A stretch of 14,023 nucleotides of DNA from Avoscillospira sp045652125 (GTDB taxonomy: Bacteria; Bacillota; Clostridia; Oscillospirales; Oscillospiraceae): assembly GCA_045652125.1 (NCBI GenBank), contig JAZRTT010000050.1, positions 1-14,023 of the forward strand. Reading direction: 5' to 3'. Positions within the stretch are counted from its first letter, which is position 1; the number at the start of each line of letters is the position of its first letter. A program made the translations under genes and the position numbers. Below, piece after piece: positions 6,689 to 13,510 of the stretch. The notes beneath the pieces were generated by a model. The model ran no database searches. It saw nothing but the letters and a program-made list of their open reading frames with translations, and was not told the DNA's origin.

Positions 6689-6717
6689 ATTATACGGTAC
6701 AGTCAACCGTTTGTCAA
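6689..6717 (-). promoter_or_regulatory. Fully consensus promoter of proS
   Basis: On the minus strand TTGACA (6712-6717), a 17-bp spacer and TATAAT (6689-6694) match the sigma-A consensus at every position. Inside the spacer a small inverted repeat, acggt/accgt (6694-6698 and 6706-6710), could be a protein site but may be chance. The start site should lie near 6682. Confidence 0.88.
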
Positions 6718-6786
6718 GATGAGGGCCGCACACTTCTGCCCCGACTGCGGCATAAGATGAGATACTTCAGAATAAGGAGTGCGCCC

Positions 6787-6948
6787 ATGGAAAATTTTCT
6801 AATCTATCTCGACCCCTCTACTGCCCGCTTCTATGAGCATATTGCCCGCTCCGCCGGACGAACTACGGAGCAGGTACTTCAGGACGCCCTGTTCAAACTT
6901 GCAGGTGAGCTTTCTCTGGAGGCATTGGCGAAAAACAAGCCCAAATGA
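6787..6948 (+). CDS. Small protein of ribbon-helix-helix appearance
   Basis: A 53-residue protein, MENFLIYLDPSTARFYEHIA at the start and EALAKNKPK at the end. I do not recognise the family. The pattern of one short strand (residues 3-8) followed by two amphipathic helices (about 10-23 and 27-45) resembles Arc/CopG-type DNA-binding folds. The start is fixed by AAGGAG seven nt upstream; an ATG 30 nt earlier has no ribosome-binding site. It is divergent from proS and ends 2 nt before the -35 box of the next promoter. There is no toxin-like partner next to it, so an antitoxin role is not supported. It could equally be a conserved small clostridial protein of unknown role. Confidence 0.7.
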   Translation: MENFLIYLDPSTARFYEHIARSAGRTTEQVLQDALFKLAGELSLEALAKNKPK

Positions 6949-6950
6949 CC

Positions 6951-6978
6951 TTGCTTTCCCAACAACTTCTGCTATAAT
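6951..6978 (+). promoter_or_regulatory. Promoter of the L-serine dehydratase gene
   Basis: TTGCTT (6951-6956), a 16-bp spacer, then TATAAT (6973-6978) preceded by TG one base earlier, which makes an extended -10. The start should be near 6985, giving a leader of about 160 nt before the ATG at 7145. Confidence 0.75.
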
Positions 6979-6984
6979 GTGACA

Positions 6985-7144
6985 TAGATACTATATTATA
7001 TATTCGGAACATATCAAAACGCTCTCCGTCTGCAGGATTGGCATATTCCGGATGTTCTGATCCCATCATCTGCCGCAGACTTTCCCCCCTTACACGACCT
7101 TATGGTCTGTTTTTTAGTTAACATAATAGTAGGAGTGTACCATC
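6985..7144 (+). promoter_or_regulatory. Structured leader with alternative hairpins before the serine dehydratase
   Basis: Three segments can pair in competing ways. GTCTGC (7028-7033) is complementary to GCAGAC (7075-7080), and CAGAC (7076-7080) is also complementary to GTCTG (7105-7109), part of the terminator stem. A further pairing, CGGAACAT (7005-7012) with ATGTTCTG (7052-7059, one G-U), crosses the first and would form a pseudoknot or an alternative fold. This is the logic of a riboswitch or protein-controlled attenuator. I do not recognise a known class: no T-box specifier/antiterminator sequence and no familiar aptamer core is visible. The AGGAG at 7131-7135 serves the ATG at 7145. 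Confidence 0.5.
7092..7115 (+). terminator. Terminator-like hairpin in the serine dehydratase leader
   Basis: ACA-C-GACC (7092-7099) pairs with GGTC-TGT (7104-7110) around the loop TTAT, with one bulged C, and is followed by T6 overlapping the stem end. It is short but well placed to stop transcription from the 6951 promoter. It could alternatively end a transcript of the small gene at 6787, but then the dehydratase would need another promoter, which I do not see. Confidence 0.55.
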
Positions 7145-8359
7145 ATGAAATCCATTCGTGATATCTATAAAATCGGAAAAGGCCCATCCAGTTCCCATAC
7201 CATCGGTCCGGAGCGGGCTGCTCTTCAGTTCAGGCAGCAGCATCCTGAGGCCGATGGGTTCCGGGTGGAGCTGTTTGGCTCTCTCAGCAAAACCGGAAAG
7301 GGACACGGCACTGACCGGGTGCTGAAGGAAGTCCTCTCTCCCCTGCCCACGGAAATCGTATTCCGCAGCGATTGCCCGGAGGATGTTCATCATCCCAACA
7401 CCATGGATTTTTTTGCCCTGAAAGACGGGATCGTCTGCGGTACCCTCCGGGTGGAAAGCATCGGCGGCGGCGATATTCGCTATGATGGCTGTATGGATGA
7501 AACTCTGCCGGAAATCTACCCGGAAAACTCCTTTGCGGAAATTGAACAGTTCTGCCGGTTCCGCGGCCTAAATCTGGCTGAGTACGTGGAGATCAATGAA
7601 GGGGAGAGCATCTGGGATTTTCTTTCCACTATCTGGGAAGCCATGAAAAGCTCTGTCCGGGAAGGTCTTTCTGCCCAAGGGACGCTCCCCGGCGGCCTGC
7701 GGGTAGAACGGAAAGCCAAGATTCTGTTTGAAAATCCGGCGCCCAATGAAGTCCCTCAGGTGCGGGAATGCCGCATCATCTCCGCCTATGCATTTGCGGT
7801 GAGTGAGCAGAACGCCGACTGCGGCACCATCGTCACAGCTCCCACCTGCGGTGCCTGTGGTGTCCTGCCGGCCTGCCTGTTCTATGTGCAGCAGCAGCGA
7901 CATCTGACCGATGAGCAAATCCTCCGCGGTCTGGCCGTCGCCGGTCTGATGGGCAATCTCATCAAAACCAACGCCTCAATTTCCGGTGCAGAATGCGGCT
8001 GTCAGGCAGAAATCGGTTCTGCTTGTTCCATGGCTGCCGCCGCTCTGACTTATCTGTTCGGGCTTTCCACTGCCCAGATTCAGTATGCAGCGGAAATTGC
8101 ACTGGAGCATCATCTGGGGCTTACCTGTGATCCCATCTGCGGTCTGGTGCAGGTGCCCTGTATTGAACGGAACGCAGTAGCGGCCATGCGTGCCATGAAT
8201 TCCTGCAATCTGGCTTACTTTCTCTCCGACACCCAGCGTATCTCTTTCGATATGGTGGTCAAAACCATGTATGAGACAGGCATCAGCATGAACCAGCGTT
8301 TCCGGGAGACCTCAGAGGGCGGTCTGGCCAGAATGTTCAGCCGCCGGGCAGATCCTTAA
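7145..8359 (+). CDS. sdaA: L-serine ammonia-lyase, iron-sulfur dependent, single chain
   Basis: Deaminates L-serine to pyruvate and ammonia in the cytosol using a [4Fe-4S] cluster. The N-terminal (beta) domain carries the SSSHTIGPERAA motif at residues 15-26. After a linker near residues 185-205, the catalytic (alpha) domain starts around RECRIISAYAF. Cys286, Cys328 and Cys339 have the 42- and 11-residue spacing of the known cluster ligands of the Legionella enzyme (343, 385, 396), within ECGCQAEIG and TCDPICGLVQVPC. An additional Cys332 lies between two ligands. At 404 residues it is somewhat shorter than the 454-residue E. coli SdaA but has both domains. AGGAG lies 9 nt before the ATG. It is a single-gene unit with its own promoter, attenuator-like leader and terminator. 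Confidence 0.95.
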   Translation: MKSIRDIYKIGKGPSSSHTIGPERAALQFRQQHPEADGFRVELFGSLSKTGKGHGTDRVLKEVLSPLPTEIVFRSDCPEDVHHPNTMDFFALKDGIVCGTLRVESIGGGDIRYDGCMDETLPEIYPENSFAEIEQFCRFRGLNLAEYVEINEGESIWDFLSTIWEAMKSSVREGLSAQGTLPGGLRVERKAKILFENPAPNEVPQVRECRIISAYAFAVSEQNADCGTIVTAPTCGACGVLPACLFYVQQQRHLTDEQILRGLAVAGLMGNLIKTNASISGAECGCQAEIGSACSMAAAALTYLFGLSTAQIQYAAEIALEHHLGLTCDPICGLVQVPCIERNAVAAMRAMNSCNLAYFLSDTQRISFDMVVKTMYETGISMNQRFRETSEGGLARMFSRRADP

Positions 8360-8387
8360 TATATAATAGTATATGATATAATAAAAA

Positions 8388-8424
8388 CTGGGGTCAGGCT
8401 TTTGCCTGACCCCAGCTGTTTTAT
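8388..8424. terminator. Bidirectional terminator between the serine dehydratase and the ABC transporter
   Basis: CTGGGGTCAGGC (8388-8399) and GCCTGACCCCAG (8404-8415) form a perfect 12-bp stem with a TTTT loop. On the plus strand CTGTTTTATT follows; on the minus strand TTTTTATTAT follows directly. It sits between two convergent genes and should end transcripts from both sides. Confidence 0.92.
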
Positions 8425-8452
8425 TAGAGAATATTTGATTTAGACTATGGTA

Positions 8453-9586
8453 TTAGTCATAAACCAGCAGAGCGATCATCTCGTCGTCGATGTTCTCAGC
8501 GTTGTACCACTGAGCACCGGTGTCGACGTCGGCAACGGGCTCACCGTTAGCAGCAGCAACGGCCAGAGCGACAGCCTGATAACCGATCTGATAGGGATCC
8601 TGAGTGACGGAGCCATAGAACCAGCCCTGACGGACAGCGTTCTTCTGAGCGGCACCGGCGTCGAAGCCAGCGACCAGCAGGCCGTCGTACTTGCCGCCTT
8701 CGGCCAGATCTTCACCGTCGGAAACAGCAGCCAGGAAGCCGGTGACAGCGCCTTCGTTGGAGCAGAAGACAGCCTTCAGGTTCTCGTTGGCCAGCAGAGC
8801 GGCGGAAGAGGTCTGCAGAGCGGTAGCCTCGGTGGTAGCGGAAACTTCAACACGGATGATGATGGAAGCATCGTCAACCTTGTTCTCCCACAGGGAGTGG
8901 CCTTCGACGGAGACAGTGCCGTACTGAGCGGCGATCTCAGCCATCTTGTTGACGAAACCGGTGGTACGGCCGGTAACGGAAGCGGAAACAGCATCCTGAG
9001 ACAGGCAGCCGATGATGATGGGAGCCTCAGCGGTGGCGTTGGTCATAGCCTCAACCAGAGCTTCGTTCTCGCCGAACTTTTCAGCAGCCAGAGCGGCAGC
9101 AGCTTCGTTGTTGGTGCAAGCGGTAGCGACAACAGCGCCGGTGGTATCGCCGGGAACGCCGGAGTCAAAGCCGACAACGGGAATGCCCTTTTCAGCGCAC
9201 TCTTCCAGGATCTCGGTGACAGCCTCAGTGGAGAGGGCAGCCAGAGCCAGAGCCTGAGGGTTCTTGGCCATTTCCTTCTTGACCATATCAACCTGAGCAG
9301 CGATCTCAGTCTCGGAAGCAGGGCCATCGAAGTAAATCTTCACACCCAGCTCAGCAGCAGCATCCTCGGAGCCCTTGGCAACGGCCTGCCAGAACTGGTG
9401 CTGGAAGCCCTTAGCCATGACGGGGATGTACAGCTCTTCAACAGGAGCTTCTTCTTCGACGGGAGCTTCCTCAACAACGGGGGTCTCCTCGACGGGAGCT
9501 TCTTCCTCAACGGGAGCCTTCTCGGCGCAAGCGGCCAGAGCGAAGACCATGACCAGAGCCAGAAGCAGCGCAATCAGTTTCTTCAT
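8453..9586 (-). CDS. Sugar ABC transporter substrate-binding lipoprotein
   Basis: Extracellular, lipid-anchored sugar receptor that delivers substrate to the permease at 9643-10626. The N-terminus is a lipoprotein signal with lipobox Leu-Ala-Ala-Cys, so Cys20 becomes the lipidated first residue. Residues 24-52 form an acidic linker of five near-repeats of APVEEE. From about residue 53 (YIPVMAKGFQHQFWQAVAKG) it is a type I periplasmic-binding fold of the ribose/galactose-binding class, including ALAALSTEAVTEILEECAEKGIPVVGFDSG, a late FCSNEGAVTGFLAA strand-turn, and VAGFDAG...GSVTQDPYQIGYQAV. The ATG at 9584-9586 has GGAGG about 8 nt upstream; longer in-frame extensions lack a signal peptide and are not real. 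The substrate cannot be read from sequence; fucose is inferred from the nearby fucI. Confidence 0.93.
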   Translation of the reverse strand: MKKLIALLLALVMVFALAACAEKAPVEEEAPVEETPVVEEAPVEEEAPVEELYIPVMAKGFQHQFWQAVAKGSEDAAAELGVKIYFDGPASETEIAAQVDMVKKEMAKNPQALALAALSTEAVTEILEECAEKGIPVVGFDSGVPGDTTGAVVATACTNNEAAAALAAEKFGENEALVEAMTNATAEAPIIIGCLSQDAVSASVTGRTTGFVNKMAEIAAQYGTVSVEGHSLWENKVDDASIIIRVEVSATTEATALQTSSAALLANENLKAVFCSNEGAVTGFLAAVSDGEDLAEGGKYDGLLVAGFDAGAAQKNAVRQGWFYGSVTQDPYQIGYQAVALAVAAANGEPVADVDTGAQWYNAENIDDEMIALLVYD

Positions 9587-9642
9587 TTGATATTCCTCCA
9601 AATTTTGATTTTTATATAAACGCTTTGTGCGTCTATAACGTT
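9587..9642 (-). other. Permease to binding-protein intergenic segment
   Basis: A 56-nt gap in the transporter operon. The transcribed strand reads AAACG...CGTTT as a weak 5-bp stem, and an AACGTTT core overlapping the permease stop resembles the operator seen at 12494-12506. This may affect mRNA stability or add local control of the highly needed binding protein. No convincing promoter is visible. Confidence 0.3.
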
Positions 9643-10626
9643 TTAACCCTTTTTGACCTTGTTGGCAGCTCTGGTTCTCTGGATGTCCATGAGAACGGCA
9701 GCGATGACAACAACGCCGGTGAAGAAGGTCTGCCAGGGAGCCTGCAGACCGCAAGCGGACAGGCCGGTTTTCAGAACGGACATGACAAACACGCCGATGA
9801 GGGTGCCGGCCATGGTGCCGGAACCGCCGGCCATGGAAGTACCGCCGATAACGACTGCAGTAATACCATTCATTTCCTGACCGTTGCCGGTGCCGGGAGT
9901 GATGGTGGTGTAAGCAGCAGCGTACAGCAGACCGGACATGCCGATAAAGAAGCCGGACAGAGTGTAGACAGCGATCTTCCAGTTATCCACATTGATACCG
10001 GACAGACGAGCAGCTTCTTCGTTGGAACCGATGGCGTAGGTGTAACGACCGAACTTGGTCTTATGCAGGATCAGGGCGGCAATGATAAAGAAGCCGATGA
10101 GCCAGAAAGCACCTACGGGGAAACCCTTGATGCCGAACAGCTCGGCACGGATAAAGACCTTCTTGAACCAGCCGCCGACTTCAGCCGTGGCAGTGGGCCA
10201 GGTCTGGGACTGAACCTTGGTGATGATGGAGCCAATGCCCATGGAAACGTACTGCGTACCCAGAGTAGCGATGAAGGGGGGCAGCTTCAGCTTGGCAATC
10301 ATGGTACCGTTGAGCACACCGAAAACCACGCCGACCAGAACGGTCAGGACAACAGACACGATCAGGGGCCAACCCTGCTTGAAGGTGTATGCACCCAGCA
10401 GGGCGGAACACATCATAACCGTACCCAGAGACAGGTCAATGCCGCCGGTGATGATGATGAAGGTAACGCCGAAGGCCATAAGGCCGATGTAGTAAGAGGA
10501 TTCCAGAATGTTCTTGCCCGTATCCAGGCTGAAGAAGTTATTTCCCACAAAGGAGAAAAATACATAGAGAACGACCAGTGCTGCAGGCGCAAGCAGCTTT
10601 TGCAAATCGAGTTTCTTTTTATCCAT
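9643..10626 (-). CDS. Sugar ABC transporter permease (RbsC/AraH family)
   Basis: Membrane channel of a ribose-type importer, probably working as a homodimer. The 327 residues contain eight to ten hydrophobic segments. The signature GGIDLSLGTVM lies around residues 61-71, the cytoplasmic coupling region around GRYTYAIGSNEEAARLSGINV, and the conserved ITAVVIGGTSMAGGSGTMAGTLIGVF near the end. A short basic tail follows. It begins only 6 nt after the ATPase stop, so the two are translationally coupled; the purine-rich end of the ATPase gene provides the ribosome-binding site. Confidence 0.94.
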   Translation of the reverse strand: MDKKKLDLQKLLAPAALVVLYVFFSFVGNNFFSLDTGKNILESSYYIGLMAFGVTFIIITGGIDLSLGTVMMCSALLGAYTFKQGWPLIVSVVLTVLVGVVFGVLNGTMIAKLKLPPFIATLGTQYVSMGIGSIITKVQSQTWPTATAEVGGWFKKVFIRAELFGIKGFPVGAFWLIGFFIIAALILHKTKFGRYTYAIGSNEEAARLSGINVDNWKIAVYTLSGFFIGMSGLLYAAAYTTITPGTGNGQEMNGITAVVIGGTSMAGGSGTMAGTLIGVFVMSVLKTGLSACGLQAPWQTFFTGVVVIAAVLMDIQRTRAANKVKKG

Positions 10627-10632
10627 TTTTCT

Positions 10633-12132
10633 TTACCCCACTTCTCTCTTAGTCGCATAGGTCATGATCTTTTCCTGCGTAGCTTCTGATATATCCAGTT
10701 CACCGGTGACACGGCCTTCGCACATGACAACAACCCGGTCAGACATACGGAGCAGCTCCGGCATTTCGGAAGATATCATGATGATGGATTTTCCCTGAGC
10801 CGCCAACTGGTTCATCAGCTTGTAAATCTCGCTCTTGGCACCGACATCGATGCCCTTGGTGGGCTCGTCAAAAATCAGAATGTCGCAGTTGCGCATGAGC
10901 CACTTGGCAATGACCACCTTCTGCTGGTTGCCGCCGGAAAGGCTGCGGACCAGAGTCTTGACCGTGGGGGTCTTGGTAGCCAGCTGATCTTTATACTTCT
11001 CTGCTTCCTTCTGAACTTTGCCGTCATTGATGAACAGGCCGGCGCAGACATCATCCAGAGAAGCCATAACCGTATTGTCCGCCACGGACAGACCCAGACA
11101 CAGGCCGTACCGCTTGCGATCTTCGGACAGATAGCCGATACCGACCTTAACGGCGTCCTTGGGGGTGTTGACGCGAACTTCCTTGCCGTTGACCTTGATG
11201 ATGCCGCTGTCCTTCTTGTCAGCACCGCAGATCAGACGCATGGTCTCGGTTCGTCCTGCACCCATCAGGCCGGCAAAACCAAGAATTTCGCCCTTGTAGA
11301 GCTTGAAAGACACGTCTTTCACGTCGATGGAGTTCAGACCCTCAGCCTCCAACACCACGGGAGCATCCGCAGGCACATTGGACTTGGACTTGGGTTCTTC
11401 ATAAATGGTACGGCCGACCATCATCTGAACGATTTCGTCCATGTTGGTCTCGTTGGTATTGACTGTGCCGACATACTGGCCGTCCCGCATGACTGTGATC
11501 CGGTCGGTGATCTGGAACAGCTCGTTCATCCGGTGAGAGATGTAAACGATGCCGACGCCGGTAGCCTTCAGGCGGCGGATAAAGGTGAACAGATCCTCGA
11601 TCTCCGCTTCAGTCAGCGCCGTGGAGGGTTCGTCCATGATCAGCACCTTTGTATTATTGTAGGACAGGGACTTGGCGATCTCCACCATCTGCTGCTTTGC
11701 AACGGTGAGCCGCTTGACCACAGTCTTGGGAGAAATATCCAGATGGAGGCTGTCCAGCAGTTCCTGCGTCATGCGGTTCTGCTCCGCTTTGTCCAGGAAC
11801 AGCCCTTTGTTGGGTTCACGACCGATGAAAATATTCTCCGCCACAGTCAGATCCTGCATCAGATTCAGTTCCTGATGCACGATGCTGATGCCTTTGGCCT
11901 GTGCATCCCGGGGGCCGCTGATCTCAATATTCTCTCCGAAATACTCGATCACGCCGTCATCCTTCTGATAAATACCCGTAAGGATCTTCATCAGAGTGGA
12001 CTTTCCTGCACCGTTTTCGCCGATCAGCGCCATAACCTCGCCGGACCGAACTTCCAACTGTGCGTTATCCAATGCGTGAACACCGGGGAAGTATTTCTGA
12101 ATGCCATGCATATTCAGAATTGTCTCGCCCAT
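10633..12132 (-). CDS. Sugar ABC transporter ATPase with two nucleotide-binding domains (RbsA/MglA family)
   Basis: Cytoplasmic energy subunit of the importer. The first domain has Walker A GENGAGKS at residues 38-45, a degenerate signature TVAKQQMVEIAKSL and Walker B VLIMDEPSTAL. The second domain starts near residue 255, with the degenerate P-loop GLMGAGRTE typical of this family, a full signature LSGGNQQKVVIAKWL and Walker B ILIFDEPTKGID. The 499 residues match the tandem RbsA/AraG/MglA architecture. AAGGTGAT provides the ribosome-binding site before the ATG. It is the first recognised gene of the operon; a 56-codon open frame precedes it in the leader. Confidence 0.95.
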   Translation of the reverse strand: MGETILNMHGIQKYFPGVHALDNAQLEVRSGEVMALIGENGAGKSTLMKILTGIYQKDDGVIEYFGENIEISGPRDAQAKGISIVHQELNLMQDLTVAENIFIGREPNKGLFLDKAEQNRMTQELLDSLHLDISPKTVVKRLTVAKQQMVEIAKSLSYNNTKVLIMDEPSTALTEAEIEDLFTFIRRLKATGVGIVYISHRMNELFQITDRITVMRDGQYVGTVNTNETNMDEIVQMMVGRTIYEEPKSKSNVPADAPVVLEAEGLNSIDVKDVSFKLYKGEILGFAGLMGAGRTETMRLICGADKKDSGIIKVNGKEVRVNTPKDAVKVGIGYLSEDRKRYGLCLGLSVADNTVMASLDDVCAGLFINDGKVQKEAEKYKDQLATKTPTVKTLVRSLSGGNQQKVVIAKWLMRNCDILIFDEPTKGIDVGAKSEIYKLMNQLAAQGKSIIMISSEMPELLRMSDRVVVMCEGRVTGELDISEATQEKIMTYATKREVG

Positions 12133-12178
12133 TGCAATATCACCTTCCTAAGAATTATTACAAGACCGGCAGAGCACC

Positions 12179-12349
12179 TCAGCCCATCCGGACCGATTTC
12201 ATTGTTTCAAAGAATTTTTTCTCCGTTTTTTCGCTTTTCAGAGTGCTTTGTGCGAGTTGTATGAATTCACAACCACCGTCTTGTACACCCTGCATAAGTG
12301 TGCCAAAATCTCCCATATCGCGAAACGTTTTTTCTTTGATTTTTGACAT
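12179..12349 (-). CDS. Candidate 56-residue ORF in the transporter leader
   Basis: An intact frame from ATG at 12349 to TGA at 12179, starting MSKIKEKTFRDMGDFGTLMQ and ending TMKSVRMG. I recognise no family. It is Lys/Glu-rich and looks soluble, with a possible amphipathic helix after residue 28. It lies wholly in the mRNA made from the 12382-12410 promoter and ends 46 nt before the ATPase start. The ribosome-binding site is weak (AGGCGAG). Codons 7-11 coincide with the operator copy at 12318-12330. It may be a small protein, a regulatory leader ORF, or a chance frame; ribosome profiling or conservation would decide. Confidence 0.35.
   Translation of the reverse strand: MSKIKEKTFRDMGDFGTLMQGVQDGGCEFIQLAQSTLKSEKTEKKFFETMKSVRMG
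12318..12330. promoter_or_regulatory. Operator copy in the transporter leader
   Basis: tcgcgaaacgttt here is identical over 13 bp to 12492-12504 in front of the LacI-family gene. The core AAACGTTT with central CG is typical of LacI-family sites, though the right half is degenerate. It lies about 45-57 nt downstream of the predicted transporter start site, which would suit a roadblock mechanism. Confidence 0.6.
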
Positions 12350-12381
12350 CTGCTCGCCTGTTTTTTTAGTTTTCTATGCCC

Positions 12382-12410
12382 ACTATAATACACATTGCCG
12401 AAAAAATCAA
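12382..12410 (-). promoter_or_regulatory. Promoter of the sugar transporter operon
   Basis: On the minus strand TTGATT (12405-12410), a 17-bp spacer and TATAGT (12382-12387). The start should be near 12375, giving a leader of about 243 nt before the ATPase. The -35 boxes of this and the divergent lacI-type promoter are 22 bp apart. Confidence 0.75.
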
Positions 12411-12432
12411 GACATTTTTTTGTTTTTTTGTA

Positions 12433-12461
12433 TTGACAGTCCATTCCGAATTTTATATTAT
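12433..12461 (+). promoter_or_regulatory. Promoter of the LacI-family regulator
   Basis: TTGACA (12433-12438), a 17-bp spacer and TATTAT (12456-12461), with a start expected near 12468. An operator-like palindrome lies about 25-39 nt downstream of it. Confidence 0.8.
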
Positions 12462-12491
12462 ATAAACAGCAAATCGCGATCCTTCCTTTTT

Positions 12492-12506
12492 TCGCGAAAC
12501 GTTTCG
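12492..12506. promoter_or_regulatory. Palindromic LacI-type operator before the regulator gene
   Basis: cgaaacgtttcg at 12495-12506 is a perfect 12-bp palindrome with a central CG. It sits between the promoter and the ribosome-binding site (GGAGGAG at 12511-12517) of the regulator, suggesting autorepression. With the 12318-12330 copy, the two centres are about 174 bp apart, a distance compatible with looping by a tetrameric repressor (inference). A separate ATCGCGAT palindrome lies at 12473-12480. Confidence 0.7.
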
Positions 12507-12520
12507 TTTCGGAGGAGCCT

Positions 12521-13498
12521 ATGGCAACCATCAAAGATGTCGCACAAATGGCGGGGGTTTCTATTTCCACCGTATCCAAGTATATTAATGGCGGCAATGT
12601 GCGCCCGGAGTATGCCGAGCCAATTCGAAAAGCCATTGCAGAATTGGATTACCGCGCCAACCCCTATGCCAGAAGTCTGCGTACTACCAGAAGCCGATCT
12701 GTCGGTGTTCTGCTCCCTACTCTGACCGTCTCCTTTTTCGGTCACATTGTTTCTGCGCTGGACCGAACCCTCCGCGCCGGCGGATATCACTCGATCGTCT
12801 GTTGTTACGATTCCGATCACGGACTGGAACGGAACTACTTATCCTTCTTGCTCAATAACGGCATTGACGGTCTCATCTATATGCCGGACGATTTATCTGC
12901 AGAGGAATATCTGGAGCTGACACAGAAAAGCAGCATTCCGGTAGTACAGGTAGACCGCATTATCCAAGGCATTCAAACAGATGCTGTGCTTTCTGAAAAT
13001 GCAGAATCCATTTACACCGCAGTAACGCATCTGATTGCACAGGGGCACCGCCGCATTGCTTTGGTCACAGGCCACACCTACATCTTTACTGCAAAAGAAC
13101 GCTTGGTTGGATACCTCCGTGCTCTGACAGACCACGACATTCCTTATGATGATACGCTGGTTTTTTCCGGCGGATTTAATTTCACCACCGGTTATCAGAG
13201 TTTTCAAAAGATGATGGAGCTGTCCGAGCCGCCCACCGCCGTGTGCTGCGTCAATGACGATATCACCGTGGGTGTCATTGCAGCCAGTCAGGAATACCGC
13301 AATCACAGCAAGAATCCTTTGTCCGTGTTTGGATACGACTGTGTGGAAGTGTGCAGCCTCATGACCCCCACCATCCCCGTTGTCCATCAGCCGGAAGAGG
13401 AAATCGGTCAATTGGCCGGTACTTATCTCATGGAACGGCTCAACGGCTATGATGGCCCGCCTCGAGTCTCCCGGCTTCACAGTACCATTATTTATTAA
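12521..13498 (+). CDS. LacI-family transcriptional regulator
   Basis: Sugar-responsive DNA-binding repressor. The N-terminal helix-turn-helix TIKDVAQMAGVSISTVSKYIN (residues 3-23) with the hinge region ANPYARSLRTTRSRSVGVLLP is typical of LacI/GalR. Residues about 60-325 are a periplasmic-binding-like effector domain (GIDGLIYMP, GHRRIALVTG, VNDDITVGVI, VFGYDCVEV, VVHQPEEEIGQLA). At 325 residues it is of normal length. GGAGGAG lies about 4-5 nt before the ATG. It is divergent from the transporter and 81 bp upstream of fucI, so both are probable targets; the inducer may be fucose or a fucose pathway intermediate, which is inference from position. Confidence 0.93.
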   Translation: MATIKDVAQMAGVSISTVSKYINGGNVRPEYAEPIRKAIAELDYRANPYARSLRTTRSRSVGVLLPTLTVSFFGHIVSALDRTLRAGGYHSIVCCYDSDHGLERNYLSFLLNNGIDGLIYMPDDLSAEEYLELTQKSSIPVVQVDRIIQGIQTDAVLSENAESIYTAVTHLIAQGHRRIALVTGHTYIFTAKERLVGYLRALTDHDIPYDDTLVFSGGFNFTTGYQSFQKMMELSEPPTAVCCVNDDITVGVIAASQEYRNHSKNPLSVFGYDCVEVCSLMTPTIPVVHQPEEEIGQLAGTYLMERLNGYDGPPRVSRLHSTIIY

Positions 13499-13510
13499 TT
13501 TGTGTACGAT

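Noticed and set aside
6725..6751. GCCGCA...TGCGGC inverted repeat as an RNA element or operator for the small gene
   Set aside because: Six-bp arms with a 15-nt loop are within chance in GC-rich sequence, and no matching promoter could be placed around it.
9587..9754. In-frame N-terminal extension of the binding protein up to 9754
   Set aside because: It would overlap the permease gene and bury the lipoprotein signal, and the internal ATG at 9586 has an excellent ribosome-binding site.
8447..10689. Two long plus-strand frames (8447-9619 and 9625-10689) opposite the binding protein and permease
   Set aside because: Rich in Ser, Gly and Asp with no domains. They mirror the Ala/Glu/Thr-rich codons of the true minus-strand genes.
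12411..12432. Poly-T tract on the plus strand as a terminator
   Set aside because: No GC-rich hairpin precedes it, and no plus-strand gene leads into it. It is more likely an AT-rich promoter upstream element for the regulator gene.
12318..12506. CcpA catabolite (cre) sites in the transporter control region
   Set aside because: The sequences lack the outer TG...CA of the cre consensus on at least three positions; a site for the local LacI-family protein is the simpler reading.
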